From a virus: DNA of 37,445 nt. Position numbers and translations under genes: made by a program. The notes beneath the pieces are model-generated. The model saw only the letters and a program-made list of their open reading frames with translations, ran no database searches and had not been told where the DNA came from. This document shows positions 1 through 6,929 of this stretch, piece after piece; position 1 is the stretch's first letter; each line of letters opens with the position of its first letter. The stretch spans positions 1 through 37,445 of the IMG/VR virus record IMGVR_UViG_3300035698_011146; one strand, given 5' to 3'.

Positions 1-127
1 AACAAAACAGACATACCAAACCAGAAACGAATTGAAAGAGGCTCTCGGATCCGTCGGGTGGACATTCGCACGAATCAATAAAACACTCGGTATCATGTCA
101 CGATCCACAATCACAATGGTGTGTCAT
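1..127. repeat. Terminal direct repeat, left copy (circular overlap)
   Basis: Bases 1-127 are identical to 37319-37445. An open gene reads through the join, so this is one segment seen twice, and the unit genome is 37,318 bp. A length of exactly 127 equals a common maximum k-mer size in de Bruijn assemblers, which suggests an assembly overlap and not a biological terminal repeat. Confidence 0.95.
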
Positions 128-238
128 GTCGAGAATTGCCCCACAAGAACGGTCAAACACGCAAAAATCGAAGATTTCATAGCCGAAATATTAGGACAAC
201 CAGTTTTAAGCGTTTTCCCAGACCATAAAGAAAGATAA
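1..238 (+). CDS. Ner/Nlp-like winged-helix DNA-binding regulator (3' part, continues from window end)
   Basis: The frame is open from base 2. A TTG at 32 could be taken as a start, but the true start is the ATG at 37314 in the other end of the window; the joined gene is 243 nt and encodes 80 residues. The protein has the Ner/Nlp pattern: a helix with GWTFARINKTLG, a turn and recognition segment rich in Ser/Thr, and a C-terminal EILGQPVLSVFPD segment like the family's ALG-P-eiWP ending. Ner proteins are small Cro-like repressors in Mu-type switches that turn down early or repressor promoters. It is first in the rightward early operon and divergent from the repressor at 36419-37195. I infer a Cro/Ner role from fold and position. 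Confidence 0.75.
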   Translation, partial: TKQTYQTRNELKEALGSVGWTFARINKTLGIMSRSTITMVCHVENCPTRTVKHAKIEDFIAEILGQPVLSVFPDHKER

Positions 239-250
239 AAGGTGAAAAAA

Positions 251-490
251 ATGTCACAAAAAATCAAAAACGACTACAAAGAAAAATTGAGGTCAGCAAA
301 CCTCTACGACGCCCACGTCACGGCAAAAACAATCAAAGATTTCGGGAAGGCCATCGGATTGCCACTCGCTCAAATGGCGTGGGACGAAATGAGACGCGAC
401 GGAACGCCCTACATCCTGCTAGGACGAAGAATATATGTTGCCGTACCCGATTTTATTGATTGGATACTATCCCACCGCGTCACAGCGTAA
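251..490 (+). CDS. Small putative DNA-binding protein (excisionase/AlpA-like wing)
   Basis: A 79-residue basic protein. I chose the ATG at 251 over the GTG at 242 because AAGGTG lies about 7 nt before it. The middle (DFGKAIGLPLAQMAW) could be a helix-turn-helix, and the end (PYILLGRRIYVAVPDFIDWI) has the hydrophobic strand-turn-strand-helix pattern of wings in MerR/AlpA/excisionase-type proteins. It lies 12 bp after the Ner-like gene in the early operon, where phages often encode Xis or accessory regulators. The fold guess comes from pattern alone. It could be the directionality factor for the integrase, but nothing in the sequence proves that. Confidence 0.5.
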   Translation: MSQKIKNDYKEKLRSANLYDAHVTAKTIKDFGKAIGLPLAQMAWDEMRRDGTPYILLGRRIYVAVPDFIDWILSHRVTA

Positions 491-502
491 GGAGGCTTTG
501 CA

Positions 503-994
503 ATGCCATCACTACTCGTCACACCTAAAGACGTGTGTGCCATCAAGGCTGGAGCAAAGACTCAGCACACTATATGGGCACGCCATCACGAAATGGCCGT
601 GTTCACTTATGGAATCTTCGGAGGATTGCCAGTGGATGCAGATATGGCACCACACGTCAAAGCAGAACGACCAGATTACACGGTTTCGGTTATGAGAAAT
701 TGTAAAAACTACACCCTGTTTTTGCTCAATAACGAGTACGCAATCCAATACGCACGAAAAGAGCGTGGCGTGGGGTTCATTCGAGTCACCCGATTGCTAT
801 ATGTGTTCCTTGACGATTTCACAGACGAAATGGCGCGACTTGAAGGATATAAAGATCGAGACGCATTTCTTGAACATATCGAACCGCACAAACCCAAAAC
901 AGTAGAATCCAACCGGCCACCCGTCTTGAGAGTCGTACAGTTTTGCTATGTAGGACGTGAAAAATCAATGGGGAGGCCAATATGTCACGGCTAA
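503..994 (+). CDS. ASCH-domain-like protein
   Basis: A 163-residue protein with a good GGAGG site before the ATG. Two ASCH-like elements are visible: near the N-terminus VCAIKAGAKTQHTIW resembles the family's signature strand-helix with an invariant Gly-x-Lys-T, and near residues 95-127 RVTRLLYVFLDDFTDEMARLEGY resembles the usual 'V..l..i.lrDltdEdA..EGf' segment. ASCH domains have an OB-like beta-barrel related to PUA and are thought to bind RNA or modified nucleosides; some cleave N4-acetylcytidine. The usual ASCH core is about 100-130 residues, so this one is complete. Its last codons overlap the next small gene. A role in RNA binding or modified-nucleoside handling is inference. Confidence 0.6.
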   Translation: MPSLLVTPKDVCAIKAGAKTQHTIWARHHEMAVFTYGIFGGLPVDADMAPHVKAERPDYTVSVMRNCKNYTLFLLNNEYAIQYARKERGVGFIRVTRLLYVFLDDFTDEMARLEGYKDRDAFLEHIEPHKPKTVESNRPPVLRVVQFCYVGREKSMGRPICHG

Positions 995-1128
995 AACCGG
1001 CAACCGTATCAACATATTTAGGCGTGGAATTTCCACCGGCGGCACAGACGCTATCAGGCGGACGGGTAATGTTTGAAATAGTCCTCGCTATCACGTGTAT
1101 GGCCGCCGTGGCTTATTGGGTTTTCTAA
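982..1128 (+). CDS. 48-residue single-pass membrane peptide
   Basis: ATG at 982 with GGGGAGG about 5 nt upstream, overlapping the last 13 bases of the ASCH-like gene in another frame. The peptide has a polar N-terminal half and one hydrophobic helix at the C-terminus (FEIVLAITCMAAVAYWVF) that reaches the last residue. Tight coupling to the gene upstream and a strong ribosome site argue that it is translated. I do not recognise it. Small membrane peptides in early phage operons can be host-takeover or superinfection-exclusion factors, but nothing here shows which. Confidence 0.5.
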   Translation: MSRLKPATVSTYLGVEFPPAAQTLSGGRVMFEIVLAITCMAAVAYWVF

Positions 1129-1147
1129 AGCAGAAAGATTTTAATCA

Positions 1148-3928
1148 GTGTCAAAATTATCGGATACACTGCTAAACTACTTTGTAAATCGTCGGGATTT
1201 TATAGGATGCACAGTAGGGAAAGCCAAAAATAGACCCTTGTTTTGTGAAAAATCCGGGGAGCTTGAGCGACTGATACAAGCTCATATCTCCGGGCGCAAA
1301 ACAGACGTGCGATTCATAGACGCAGACGGAAATAAAATATTAACCTCAGTCATTCCACGACTTCATGTCCCACAATTGGACACAGATAATCTCGTCACGT
1401 GGCTGGCATACGATATCGACGGATCCAATCACGCAAAACAATCACGCAACCCGAATCCGGTCAAAGCCGCTGTCGCAATCTGGCAAGCAGCAAAACACGC
1501 AGGCATTCCACTCCATTGCGAATACTCGCAATCAGGAAAAGGATTTCACCTGTGGGGCTTTTTCGAGTCGCCACAAAAAGCCGATGCCGTCAAAGCAATC
1601 ACAGAACAATTTTTAGCCGAAGCCCTTACCTCAAATACAGTGAAAAGCAAGGGAATTGAATGCTTCCCTAAACAAGCCCGCCTAAACAGCTTCACGCAAT
1701 CCGCCACCGGGCATAGCTTCGGTAATGGCCTTGCCCTGCCCTTGTGGGCAGGTGCAAAGGCTTCAATGGGGTGTCAATTCGTGGAAGTGCTGAAAGACGG
1801 TATCGGCGGCAAAACAACAAATGTTCGATTTGAAAGAATCAGCAACGATACATTCAAAACACTCGCTAAACGCTACCCCATACCCGCACCCTACGTGCCT
1901 TCGGCTATATATCCAGAACGAGATAAGGCAGAAGAATTTGACAGAGTGAAAGATGCCCTCAATTCGATATCACCGGATCTTCCCCATGACCAATGGGTAC
2001 GCATCGGAATGGCCGTTAACTCGTTTGATGATACGGATTTGGGCTATTCACTATGGGAACAATGGAGTGCTGGCGGCAGTAGCTTCATACCGTCATCATG
2101 TGCGCATAAATGGAAATCATTTACGCCGGGTGGGTCTGTATCGCTCGGTACATTGTTCGGCATGGCAAGCGATAACGGATGGAGAGATCCATTCAAAAAA
2201 GCGGACTTGCCACCGGATGCCACACGTGTCGGAAAATCTCTCAAGCCATTGCCGATGATTGAAAGCCTTGCTCAATTGTATGACGCCGCACGGGATCCAG
2301 AACCACCACCCATGCCCGGCGATCTGCCCCCGGCTCCGGGGGGCAATGATGGGGAGGAAAAACCCGTTATTCATACGAATCTGATGCAGTACGACACGCT
2401 TATCAAAAATTCATGGGTCAATCTGCTTGATTTGAATAAAAATTCGTTGACGCCCTTCGTGTTTCGGCGTGGCCATAACGTCGTGCAACTACTGGAATCC
2501 GTCGACGGGGAAGGTGTGAGTATTTCATCGGCCAATGAAGCCGCCGTCTTTCATATTCTTGTCATGCGGCTGGATTGGAAAAAATGGACATCAAAAAAAG
2601 ACAAAAACAATAACAGAATCGACAGTCACGGAGTGCCCCCGACAAATCTTGTCAGGGACATCACCACACACCCTCACTACAAATTGCCCGTGTGCCAAAG
2701 CGTATGGAACGTGCCATCTTTCACACGGGCAGGTGAGTTAATTACAAAGCGAGGATATTACATGACCGATGAACTATGGCTGGAACCACCCCCTGACTTC
2801 GACCTTCCACCTGTACTGCCGGAAGGTGCAGACCACGCAGAAGCAGTGGCCGAAGCACTGCACTTTTTAACCGATGATTTTCTTGTGGATTTTCCACTTG
2901 CCGGCGAAAGCGATATTGCCCATGCACTTGCGGCCATCATCACCCCGTTTGTGCGTCGAATGATTGCAGGCCCTACACCCCTGTTTTTGTATAGCGCACC
3001 CACACCCGGCTCAGGCAAGACGTTTTTGGCCGGTGCTTCGGCTATGCTGACCGTTGGCCGGATGCCAAACGCTCAGGTGCTGCCGACCAGAGAAGAAGAA
3101 ACCCGCAAAACATTCACGGCGGTACTCATGACCGCACCCCGCATCATCCTGATAGATAATGCAAACGAAAACAGGATGATAAATGACTCGGTTTTGACCG
3201 CTATCTTAACAACGGAATGGTGGGCGGATAGAGAGTTGGGTAGCTCCAAAAGCGTGCAACTCCTGAACCATGCCACGTGGATGCTAACTGCCAATAACCC
3301 ACGCTTATCAAAAGAACTTGCCAGACGATGCGTGGAAATTCATATCAATCCCAATATGGAAAACCCGGAAGAACGAAGCGGATTCAAACATGCCCCGTTT
3401 TTGGACTGGGTGCAAAATAACAGAGTCAAACTTGTGCATTGCGTGGCCACGATGATAGCGGCGTGGATCGCCGCAGGCCGGCCAAGTGACGGTGTGCCAG
3501 TTTTGGGGTCATTTGAGAATTGGGCAACCATTGTGGGTGGGATTATTCACCATGCCGGCGTTGAAGGATTTTTACAGAATCGGAACGTACTCAAAGATAA
3601 CGATATGGAGTCACTGGAGTGGCGTGAATTCGTGAGCGCATGGTGGGAAACATGGAAAGACGACTGGCGACGGCCAAGCGAATTGGCCACATGGGCAGTC
3701 AATAACGACGTGGGCGGACGAATGATGGGCAACGGAAACGAACGAAGCAGAACAACAAAAATGGGGTATGCACTCGGAAAAATGCAAAAACGGATTTTCT
3801 CAGGATATCGCATCGAGCGCGGACTGGATAGGAGCCGAGTGGCGTACAGGCTCGTAGAAGTAGAGCCAGAACCAGAACAGGAACAAAAAACGGATATAGC
3901 CCCTGATGGGGATGTCGAATTTCTCTAA
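1148..3928 (+). CDS. Primase-helicase: AEP primase, PriCT-2 and P-loop ATPase
   Basis: A 926-residue replication protein starting at GTG; an in-frame stop two codons earlier excludes a longer form. Residues about 40-230 form an archaeo-eukaryotic primase domain close to the TOTE-system type: the metal-binding D89-I-D91 pair, the S-Q-S-G-K-G-F-H-L-W motif at 127-136, and an FPKQ motif near 175 are all present. Residues about 265-345 match PriCT-2 (W-x-R-I-G-M-A, KW-x-S-F). A helicase-type ATPase follows, with Walker A PGSGKT at 620-625, Walker B IILID ending at D670 and a sensor-like TANNP near 715. It should make primers and unwind phage DNA. It is the only replication gene seen, and the iteron region lies 1.1 kb downstream. 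No separate initiator is visible, so it may also recognise the origin (inference). Confidence 0.88.
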   Translation: MSKLSDTLLNYFVNRRDFIGCTVGKAKNRPLFCEKSGELERLIQAHISGRKTDVRFIDADGNKILTSVIPRLHVPQLDTDNLVTWLAYDIDGSNHAKQSRNPNPVKAAVAIWQAAKHAGIPLHCEYSQSGKGFHLWGFFESPQKADAVKAITEQFLAEALTSNTVKSKGIECFPKQARLNSFTQSATGHSFGNGLALPLWAGAKASMGCQFVEVLKDGIGGKTTNVRFERISNDTFKTLAKRYPIPAPYVPSAIYPERDKAEEFDRVKDALNSISPDLPHDQWVRIGMAVNSFDDTDLGYSLWEQWSAGGSSFIPSSCAHKWKSFTPGGSVSLGTLFGMASDNGWRDPFKKADLPPDATRVGKSLKPLPMIESLAQLYDAARDPEPPPMPGDLPPAPGGNDGEEKPVIHTNLMQYDTLIKNSWVNLLDLNKNSLTPFVFRRGHNVVQLLESVDGEGVSISSANEAAVFHILVMRLDWKKWTSKKDKNNNRIDSHGVPPTNLVRDITTHPHYKLPVCQSVWNVPSFTRAGELITKRGYYMTDELWLEPPPDFDLPPVLPEGADHAEAVAEALHFLTDDFLVDFPLAGESDIAHALAAIITPFVRRMIAGPTPLFLYSAPTPGSGKTFLAGASAMLTVGRMPNAQVLPTREEETRKTFTAVLMTAPRIILIDNANENRMINDSVLTAILTTEWWADRELGSSKSVQLLNHATWMLTANNPRLSKELARRCVEIHINPNMENPEERSGFKHAPFLDWVQNNRVKLVHCVATMIAAWIAAGRPSDGVPVLGSFENWATIVGGIIHHAGVEGFLQNRNVLKDNDMESLEWREFVSAWWETWKDDWRRPSELATWAVNNDVGGRMMGNGNERSRTTKMGYALGKMQKRIFSGYRIERGLDRSRVAYRLVEVEPEPEQEQKTDIAPDGDVEFL

Positions 3929-3952
3929 ACAATAACGAAAGGAACGCAGAAA

Positions 3953-4174
3953 ATGCAGGCAGTAAAACATGATGGAACACGAGAAAAACCAGAGCCGTTT
4001 GACAAGAAAAAAATGGAAACGAAGCTGAAAGACCCGGAAGTAAGGCGCGTTGAAGTGTTCAAGCCAAAAGTGGGCATGGTGGTTAACTTTGGAGACAAAT
4101 TTTACAAGGTTTGTCAGATTTTGCCCGGTGGATTCAAGCTGAAAGCTACAAAAAAGCCAGATGAGGTGAGGTGA
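3953..4174 (+). CDS. Small basic protein of unknown function
   Basis: A 73-residue, lysine-rich protein. The ATG has a GAAAGGAA site about 9 nt upstream. The N-terminal half is highly charged and probably disordered; the second half (VGMVVNFGDKFYKVCQILPGGFKLKATK) looks like a small beta-barrel with alternating hydrophobics, similar in pattern to SH3/KOW-like folds. I do not recognise a family. It follows the primase-helicase by 24 bp and overlaps the next ATG in a TGATG arrangement, so it is in the early operon. Confidence 0.6.
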   Translation: MQAVKHDGTREKPEPFDKKKMETKLKDPEVRRVEVFKPKVGMVVNFGDKFYKVCQILPGGFKLKATKKPDEVR

Positions 4175-4386
4175 TGAAGCGAACGGTTGTAATCAGAAAA
4201 GAAATTCACGTGGCCGACATGAATCCTATGTTGTGCGACAAGCGTAGATGTCCCTTCTACTCAGCACGTAGTCGCAAGCATGAGCATGGTTGTACGCTAG
4301 AAAATTCAGGGGTAAGGATAAGACTTGACCAAACGGTCGCCGGATATCCAATTCGGTCAAAATTCTGTCAGGACAACCAAAGGTAA
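4174..4386 (+). CDS. Small cysteine-containing protein of unknown function
   Basis: A 70-residue protein. The ATG at 4174 overlaps the previous stop and is preceded by GAGGTGAGG, which makes it a better start than the GTG at 4171. It contains C21-x4-C26, an H-E-H-G-C stretch near residue 40 and a C-terminal FC, which together could bind one metal ion, but the spacing does not match a classic zinc finger. Translational coupling to the neighbour is clear. Function unknown. Confidence 0.55.
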   Translation: MKRTVVIRKEIHVADMNPMLCDKRRCPFYSARSRKHEHGCTLENSGVRIRLDQTVAGYPIRSKFCQDNQR

Positions 4387-4390
4387 AAAA

Positions 4391-4627
4391 ATGAAAACAC
4401 GAATTCTAAAAGCTCTTGATATGGACGGTATGAGCCGCCTCGGATGGTTCAACTTTTTATTCATGCAATGGTTTTGGCTTCGCTTGTATTTCAAGCGCGG
4501 GGTGGGCGGAGTCATAGCAGAGGTTGGAGTGCTCTGTCTTGTAATTCCATTGACCGGATGGTGGGGTAATTACTACCCCAAAAAGCCTAAAGAATTGAAG
4601 CTGGTTTCTTCAACTAGAATTTTATAA
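4391..4627 (+). CDS. Small membrane protein
   Basis: A 78-residue protein starting at the ATG at 4391, which has AAAGGT about 7 nt upstream; the longer frame from 4325 has no such site and overlaps the gene before it. There are two likely membrane segments: an aromatic-rich one (WFNFLFMQWFWLRLYF) and VGGVIAEVGVLCLVIPLTGWW, with a basic C-terminal tail. It is unrecognised. An early-operon membrane protein might act in superinfection exclusion or in host interaction, but this is a guess from position. Confidence 0.55.
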   Translation: MKTRILKALDMDGMSRLGWFNFLFMQWFWLRLYFKRGVGGVIAEVGVLCLVIPLTGWWGNYYPKKPKELKLVSSTRIL

Positions 4628-4650
4628 CTAACAAAAAGGAGCGACAAAGC

Positions 4651-4932
4651 ATGGATCAGCACATCGGACAATTTAGACAAATCACATTTGAGAGAGTCGG
4701 CCAATCAGAAGCAATGATTTTACAGGACATCATTATCGCCACGCATGGCCACCACGTCCACACGAAGGCAGGGCACACGATACGAAAGGATTTGATACTC
4801 ACGATTGATCCGGTCAAAATCGTGAACCAAGAGGCAGGCCCGCCCACGAACGAGTCACAGAAGCCGGATTTGACAGCCAAGGAAAAAGAAGTAATCAAGA
4901 AACCGCAAAAGATCGGCTCAGGGGCAAAGTAA
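4651..4932 (+). CDS. Hypothetical early protein
   Basis: A 93-residue protein with AAGGAG about 9 nt before the ATG. The N-terminal 55 residues look folded, with alternating hydrophobics and a H-G-H-H-V-H cluster (residues 32-37) that could bind a metal. The C-terminal 35 residues are lysine- and proline-rich and probably disordered. No family is recognised. It is the last gene before the terminator at 4941-4972, so it ends the first early transcription unit. Confidence 0.55.
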   Translation: MDQHIGQFRQITFERVGQSEAMILQDIIIATHGHHVHTKAGHTIRKDLILTIDPVKIVNQEAGPPTNESQKPDLTAKEKEVIKKPQKIGSGAK

Positions 4933-4940
4933 AGACCTGC

Positions 4941-4972
4941 AAGCCCGCACGATACCCCGTGCGGGCTTTTTT
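4941..4972 (+). terminator. Intrinsic terminator of the early operon
   Basis: The stem AAGCCCGCACG pairs perfectly with CGTGCGGGCTT (11 bp, 6-nt loop) and is followed by six T. It lies 9 bp after the stop at 4932. It should end transcription of the Ner-like to 4932 operon. Confidence 0.9.
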
Positions 4973-5015
4973 GTGCCCCACAGGCGCGGTTCCCTGTGAC
5001 CCATTTTCACAAAGT

Positions 5016-5034
5016 GTAGACCTTGCAAGGTATG
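5016..5034. repeat. Iteron pair in inverted orientation upstream of the 5044 gene
   Basis: GTAGACCTT (5016-5024) and AAGGTATG (5027-5034) face each other across 2 bp. These are the same octamers as in the array at 5550-5825. The pair lies immediately upstream of, and partly inside the ribosome-site region for, the gene starting at 5044, so whatever protein binds the array could also regulate that gene. Confidence 0.7.
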
Positions 5035-5043
5035 GTGGAAGTT

Positions 5044-5310
5044 ATGAAGAAAACAGAAAATAATAAGGATTGCCCTTTACATCTATTTCATAAGGAAAAC
5101 GGGCAGATTGATTTTAACAGTACCAGAAAAGGAGCAAACCACGTGCCGGAAAGTGTTGTTTGTCATCCGTTCTTGGGGCATATCAGACCACAAACTATCA
5201 AATGTCCACTCGATGAACCAGCGATCATTACATGGATTTCATGGGCATTAGCGTTGCTCTCTGCGCTGGTAATTTTGGGCGTTTTTGCGATGATAGCGGG
5301 TGGTTGCTAA
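5044..5310 (+). CDS. Hypothetical protein with a C-terminal membrane anchor
   Basis: An 88-residue protein. An in-frame ATG at 5032 and a TTG at 5023 are alternative starts; I prefer 5044 (TGGAAG a few bases upstream), without certainty. Residues 1-60 are polar with four cysteines (CPLH, VVCHP, KCPLD regions), and residues about 62-86 are one strong hydrophobic helix (WISWALALLSALVILGVFAMIAGG). This resembles a tail-anchored inner-membrane protein with the N-terminal part in the cytoplasm. The stop overlaps the next ATG (TAATG). Function unknown. Confidence 0.5.
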   Translation: MKKTENNKDCPLHLFHKENGQIDFNSTRKGANHVPESVVCHPFLGHIRPQTIKCPLDEPAIITWISWALALLSALVILGVFAMIAGGC

Positions 5311-5702
5311 TGCAGAAAAAAGCGGAAATTTGCATTTTTCAGAGAGCGGTTGATGGATGGTTTCGGGGAGTTTTTCAGGTGGAAAACCGGCTCGTAAAAC
5401 GCTTGTTTTCTGGAAATTCGGAGTCTGTACCGGAGCTGGTTTCTTGTAAAAAGAACACTCGCAAAAAAATGAAAATTGGCGGATTCAGGGCAAAGTTTGC
5501 ACCGCTCGATATGATCGGAAAATTACGAAAAATAAGCGGGTTTTTCGTGCATACCTTTTCAAAGGTCTACAAAAGGTCTACAAAAAATTTACCAACAAAT
5601 ACAGATACTTTACAGACCTTCATACCTTTCATACCTTGGCCTAACTACGCGGGTGAACAAAAGTTCAAAATGAGGGGAAAAAAAGACAAAAAAGAGGGGT
5701 AA
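5310..5702 (+). CDS. Doubtful hypothetical protein reading through the iteron arm
   Basis: A 130-residue very basic frame whose ATG overlaps the preceding stop. Residues about 1-80 show no recognisable domain; residues 80-115 are translated directly from the left iteron arm. The opposite strand of the right arm gives a similar peptide in another open frame (5716-5958), as expected from inverted repeats, so the open frame may be a by-product of the repeats. The overlapping start favours a real gene; the composition does not. Confidence 0.3.
   Translation: MQKKAEICIFQRAVDGWFRGVFQVENRLVKRLFSGNSESVPELVSCKKNTRKKMKIGGFRAKFAPLDMIGKLRKISGFFVHTFSKVYKRSTKNLPTNTDTLQTFIPFIPWPNYAGEQKFKMRGKKDKKEG
5550..5637. 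repeat. Iteron array, left arm of the inverted repeat (candidate origin)
   Basis: Six copies of the AAGGT-centred octamer: reverse CATACCTT at 5550, forward AAGGTCTAC at 5562 and 5573, reverse CAGACCTT at 5613, and reverse CATACCTT at 5621 and 5630. Neighbours are spaced 8-12 bp inside clusters. The reverse complement of this arm shows nearly the same order and spacing as the right arm at 5735-5825, with an AT-rich stretch (5580-5610) in the matching place. Ordered iterons next to AT-rich DNA downstream of the primase-helicase fit a replication origin. A transcription-control array is the alternative. Confidence 0.65.
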
Positions 5703-5734
5703 ATGGCAACATCACTCACGCGTATAGCAAACCA

Positions 5735-5825
5735 AAGGTATGAAAGGTATGAAGGTCTGTAAAGTTGTTAATATTATTGATGTTTTTTTTGTAGACCTTT
5801 GAAACCAAGGTATGCAAAGGTCTAC
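5735..5825. repeat. Iteron array, right arm of the inverted repeat (candidate origin)
   Basis: Six octamer positions: AAGGTATG at 5735, 5744 and 5807, AAGGTCTG at 5752, reverse GTAGACCTT at 5791 and AAGGTCTAC at 5817. An AT-rich segment with a run of eight T lies at 5760-5790. It mirrors the left arm across about 97 bp of central DNA. The gene at 5852 starts 27 bp after the last copy, so the arm also covers that gene's promoter region. Confidence 0.65.
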
Positions 5826-5851
5826 AGATTTCTAAAAACAAGGAAAAAACG

Positions 5852-6259
5852 ATGAAAAAGCACATTTTCAGTAGAAAATTGGAAATTAAAACACAGGTGG
5901 ATGGGGATTTAATCCCGAATGGCTGGCAAGAATTGACTGAGGATTCGATTGTCAGCATGAGGCAAACCGTGGTGGCGTATCTGGAGAGCCACCCGTCAAA
6001 GATTGGGAGCGTGGAAGTTCAATGGTCACGATTTATTAAAAATTCAATAAATGCCATCGGATTAGAGAGCGTTCAATCTGCCCGTGTTTTGGCAAATGAT
6101 CCCACTGACTTCGTTGGAGCGGCTGTCATGCGATTGGGGTGTGCCGATCAGGCACGATGGGTAAACCTTTCGGACTTGTACGAAATGCAGGAACGACCGG
6201 ATCCAGAACGAGCCGCACTGGAGAAGATTATGGGAAGGCCGTTCAATGCCGAAGTATAA
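5852..6259 (+). CDS. Hypothetical protein downstream of the iterons
   Basis: A 135-residue protein with an AAGGAAAAAACG site before the ATG. It has mixed helix/strand character and no recognisable motif; residues 35-75 form probable helices and the C-terminus (RPDPERAALEKIMGRPF) another. It overlaps the next gene by 14 bp in another frame. Position directly behind the iteron array would suit a replication or copy-control protein, but this is inference from context. Confidence 0.6.
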   Translation: MKKHIFSRKLEIKTQVDGDLIPNGWQELTEDSIVSMRQTVVAYLESHPSKIGSVEVQWSRFIKNSINAIGLESVQSARVLANDPTDFVGAAVMRLGCADQARWVNLSDLYEMQERPDPERAALEKIMGRPFNAEV

Positions 6260-6476
6260 TTCTGGACATGACTGGGTAGGTCATCCCGATGCCAAGGCTG
6301 TGTGGCAAATTGTGGCCGACTATGTGAGCGGATACAATTGTATCCTGCCAAAGCCGAGGGCTATGTGTGCCATGTTGCTCTTGGAAATCTGGCACTTGCG
6401 TGAGGATCTGGAGTTGACTCGTAGACAGTTGACCGCATTGCAGAAAAAAAAGACAACAAAGCAAGTGAAAAAGTGA
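6246..6476 (+). CDS. Small helical hypothetical protein
   Basis: A 76-residue protein whose ATG lies inside the end of the gene upstream. The C-terminal half (LLLEIWHLREDLELTRRQLTALQKKK) is an amphipathic, coiled-coil-like helix ending in a very basic tail. No family is recognised. It is the last gene before the 453-bp gene-free region. Confidence 0.55.
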   Translation: MPKYNSGHDWVGHPDAKAVWQIVADYVSGYNCILPKPRAMCAMLLLEIWHLREDLELTRRQLTALQKKKTTKQVKK

Positions 6477-6929
6477 ACCACTGTGTACTTTTGACACTAA
6501 AAAACGACCTTCTTTCATGCGGAAGTACACACTATCAGCGGCTCATATCGGCAACGTGATGAATTTCCACACAATCAAAGCCTGAAACACATAGCCCTGT
6601 TTTTCTCAAAAGGCCAAAATGTATACTTTCAAAACCAGTTGACCAAACATAAATCACAGGCCAAACAGTCAACTAAATAGCATGATTTTATAGCACATGT
6701 AAACACATGATATCACTAGGTTAATTCAATAGGTACTGTATTTTCACGTTTTCAGCGAGGGTTCCTCGAAAGATCTCGACCGTTTTTTATCTGCCTCGGT
6801 TTCAAAGGCCGAGTTTAGTTGACACTTTCGGATAAGTGTATTTATGTGATAATTAATAGTTGACATATTGTTATTTTAAGTGTAGTTTTTTTTTGATTTA
6901 GTTTCCCTTTCAGCTTTCAAGAGGCAACG
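6477..6929. other. Gene-free regulatory region before the late operon (possible cos)
   Basis: 453 bp, AT-rich, with no convincing gene. It holds an inverted repeat GTGTACTT (6483-6490) / AAGTACAC (6523-6530); four copies of AGTTGAC at 6637, 6668 (reverse), 6817 and 6858; a direct CCAAACA pair inside the 6637/6668 inverted pair; a CGAGG-gtt-CCTCG hairpin near 6760-6775; and TTGACA boxes at 6491, 6819 and 6860. It separates the early/replication block from the late genes. Lambda-type terminases cut at cos close to their small-subunit gene, so cos could lie here or within the 1.4 kb between here and the terminase, but no cohesive-end sequence can be named by eye. Confidence 0.5.
6860..6888 (+). 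promoter_or_regulatory. Candidate late-operon promoter
   Basis: TTGACA (6860-6865), a 17-bp spacer and TAGTTT (6883-6888), 41 bp before the first late gene. The -35 box overlaps an AGTTGAC copy. A second TTGACA at 6819 has a weaker downstream -10. The -35 is perfect and the -10 is fair, so a host sigma-70-like polymerase could use it, possibly with an activator. Confidence 0.55.

Noticed and set aside
1-127. True biological direct terminal repeats of a linear virion genome
   Set aside because: The length is exactly 127, a usual assembler k-mer, the repeat cuts through a gene, and the terminase is of the lambda cos type. Circular assembly overlap is simpler.
5550-5825. A CRISPR array
   Set aside because: The repeated octamers are short, in both directions and not separated by uniform spacers; no cas-like gene is present.
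5716-5958. Minus-strand open frame over the right iteron arm and the start of the 5852 gene
   Set aside because: It overlaps the start of a better gene and resembles the 5310 frame only because the two arms are inverted copies.
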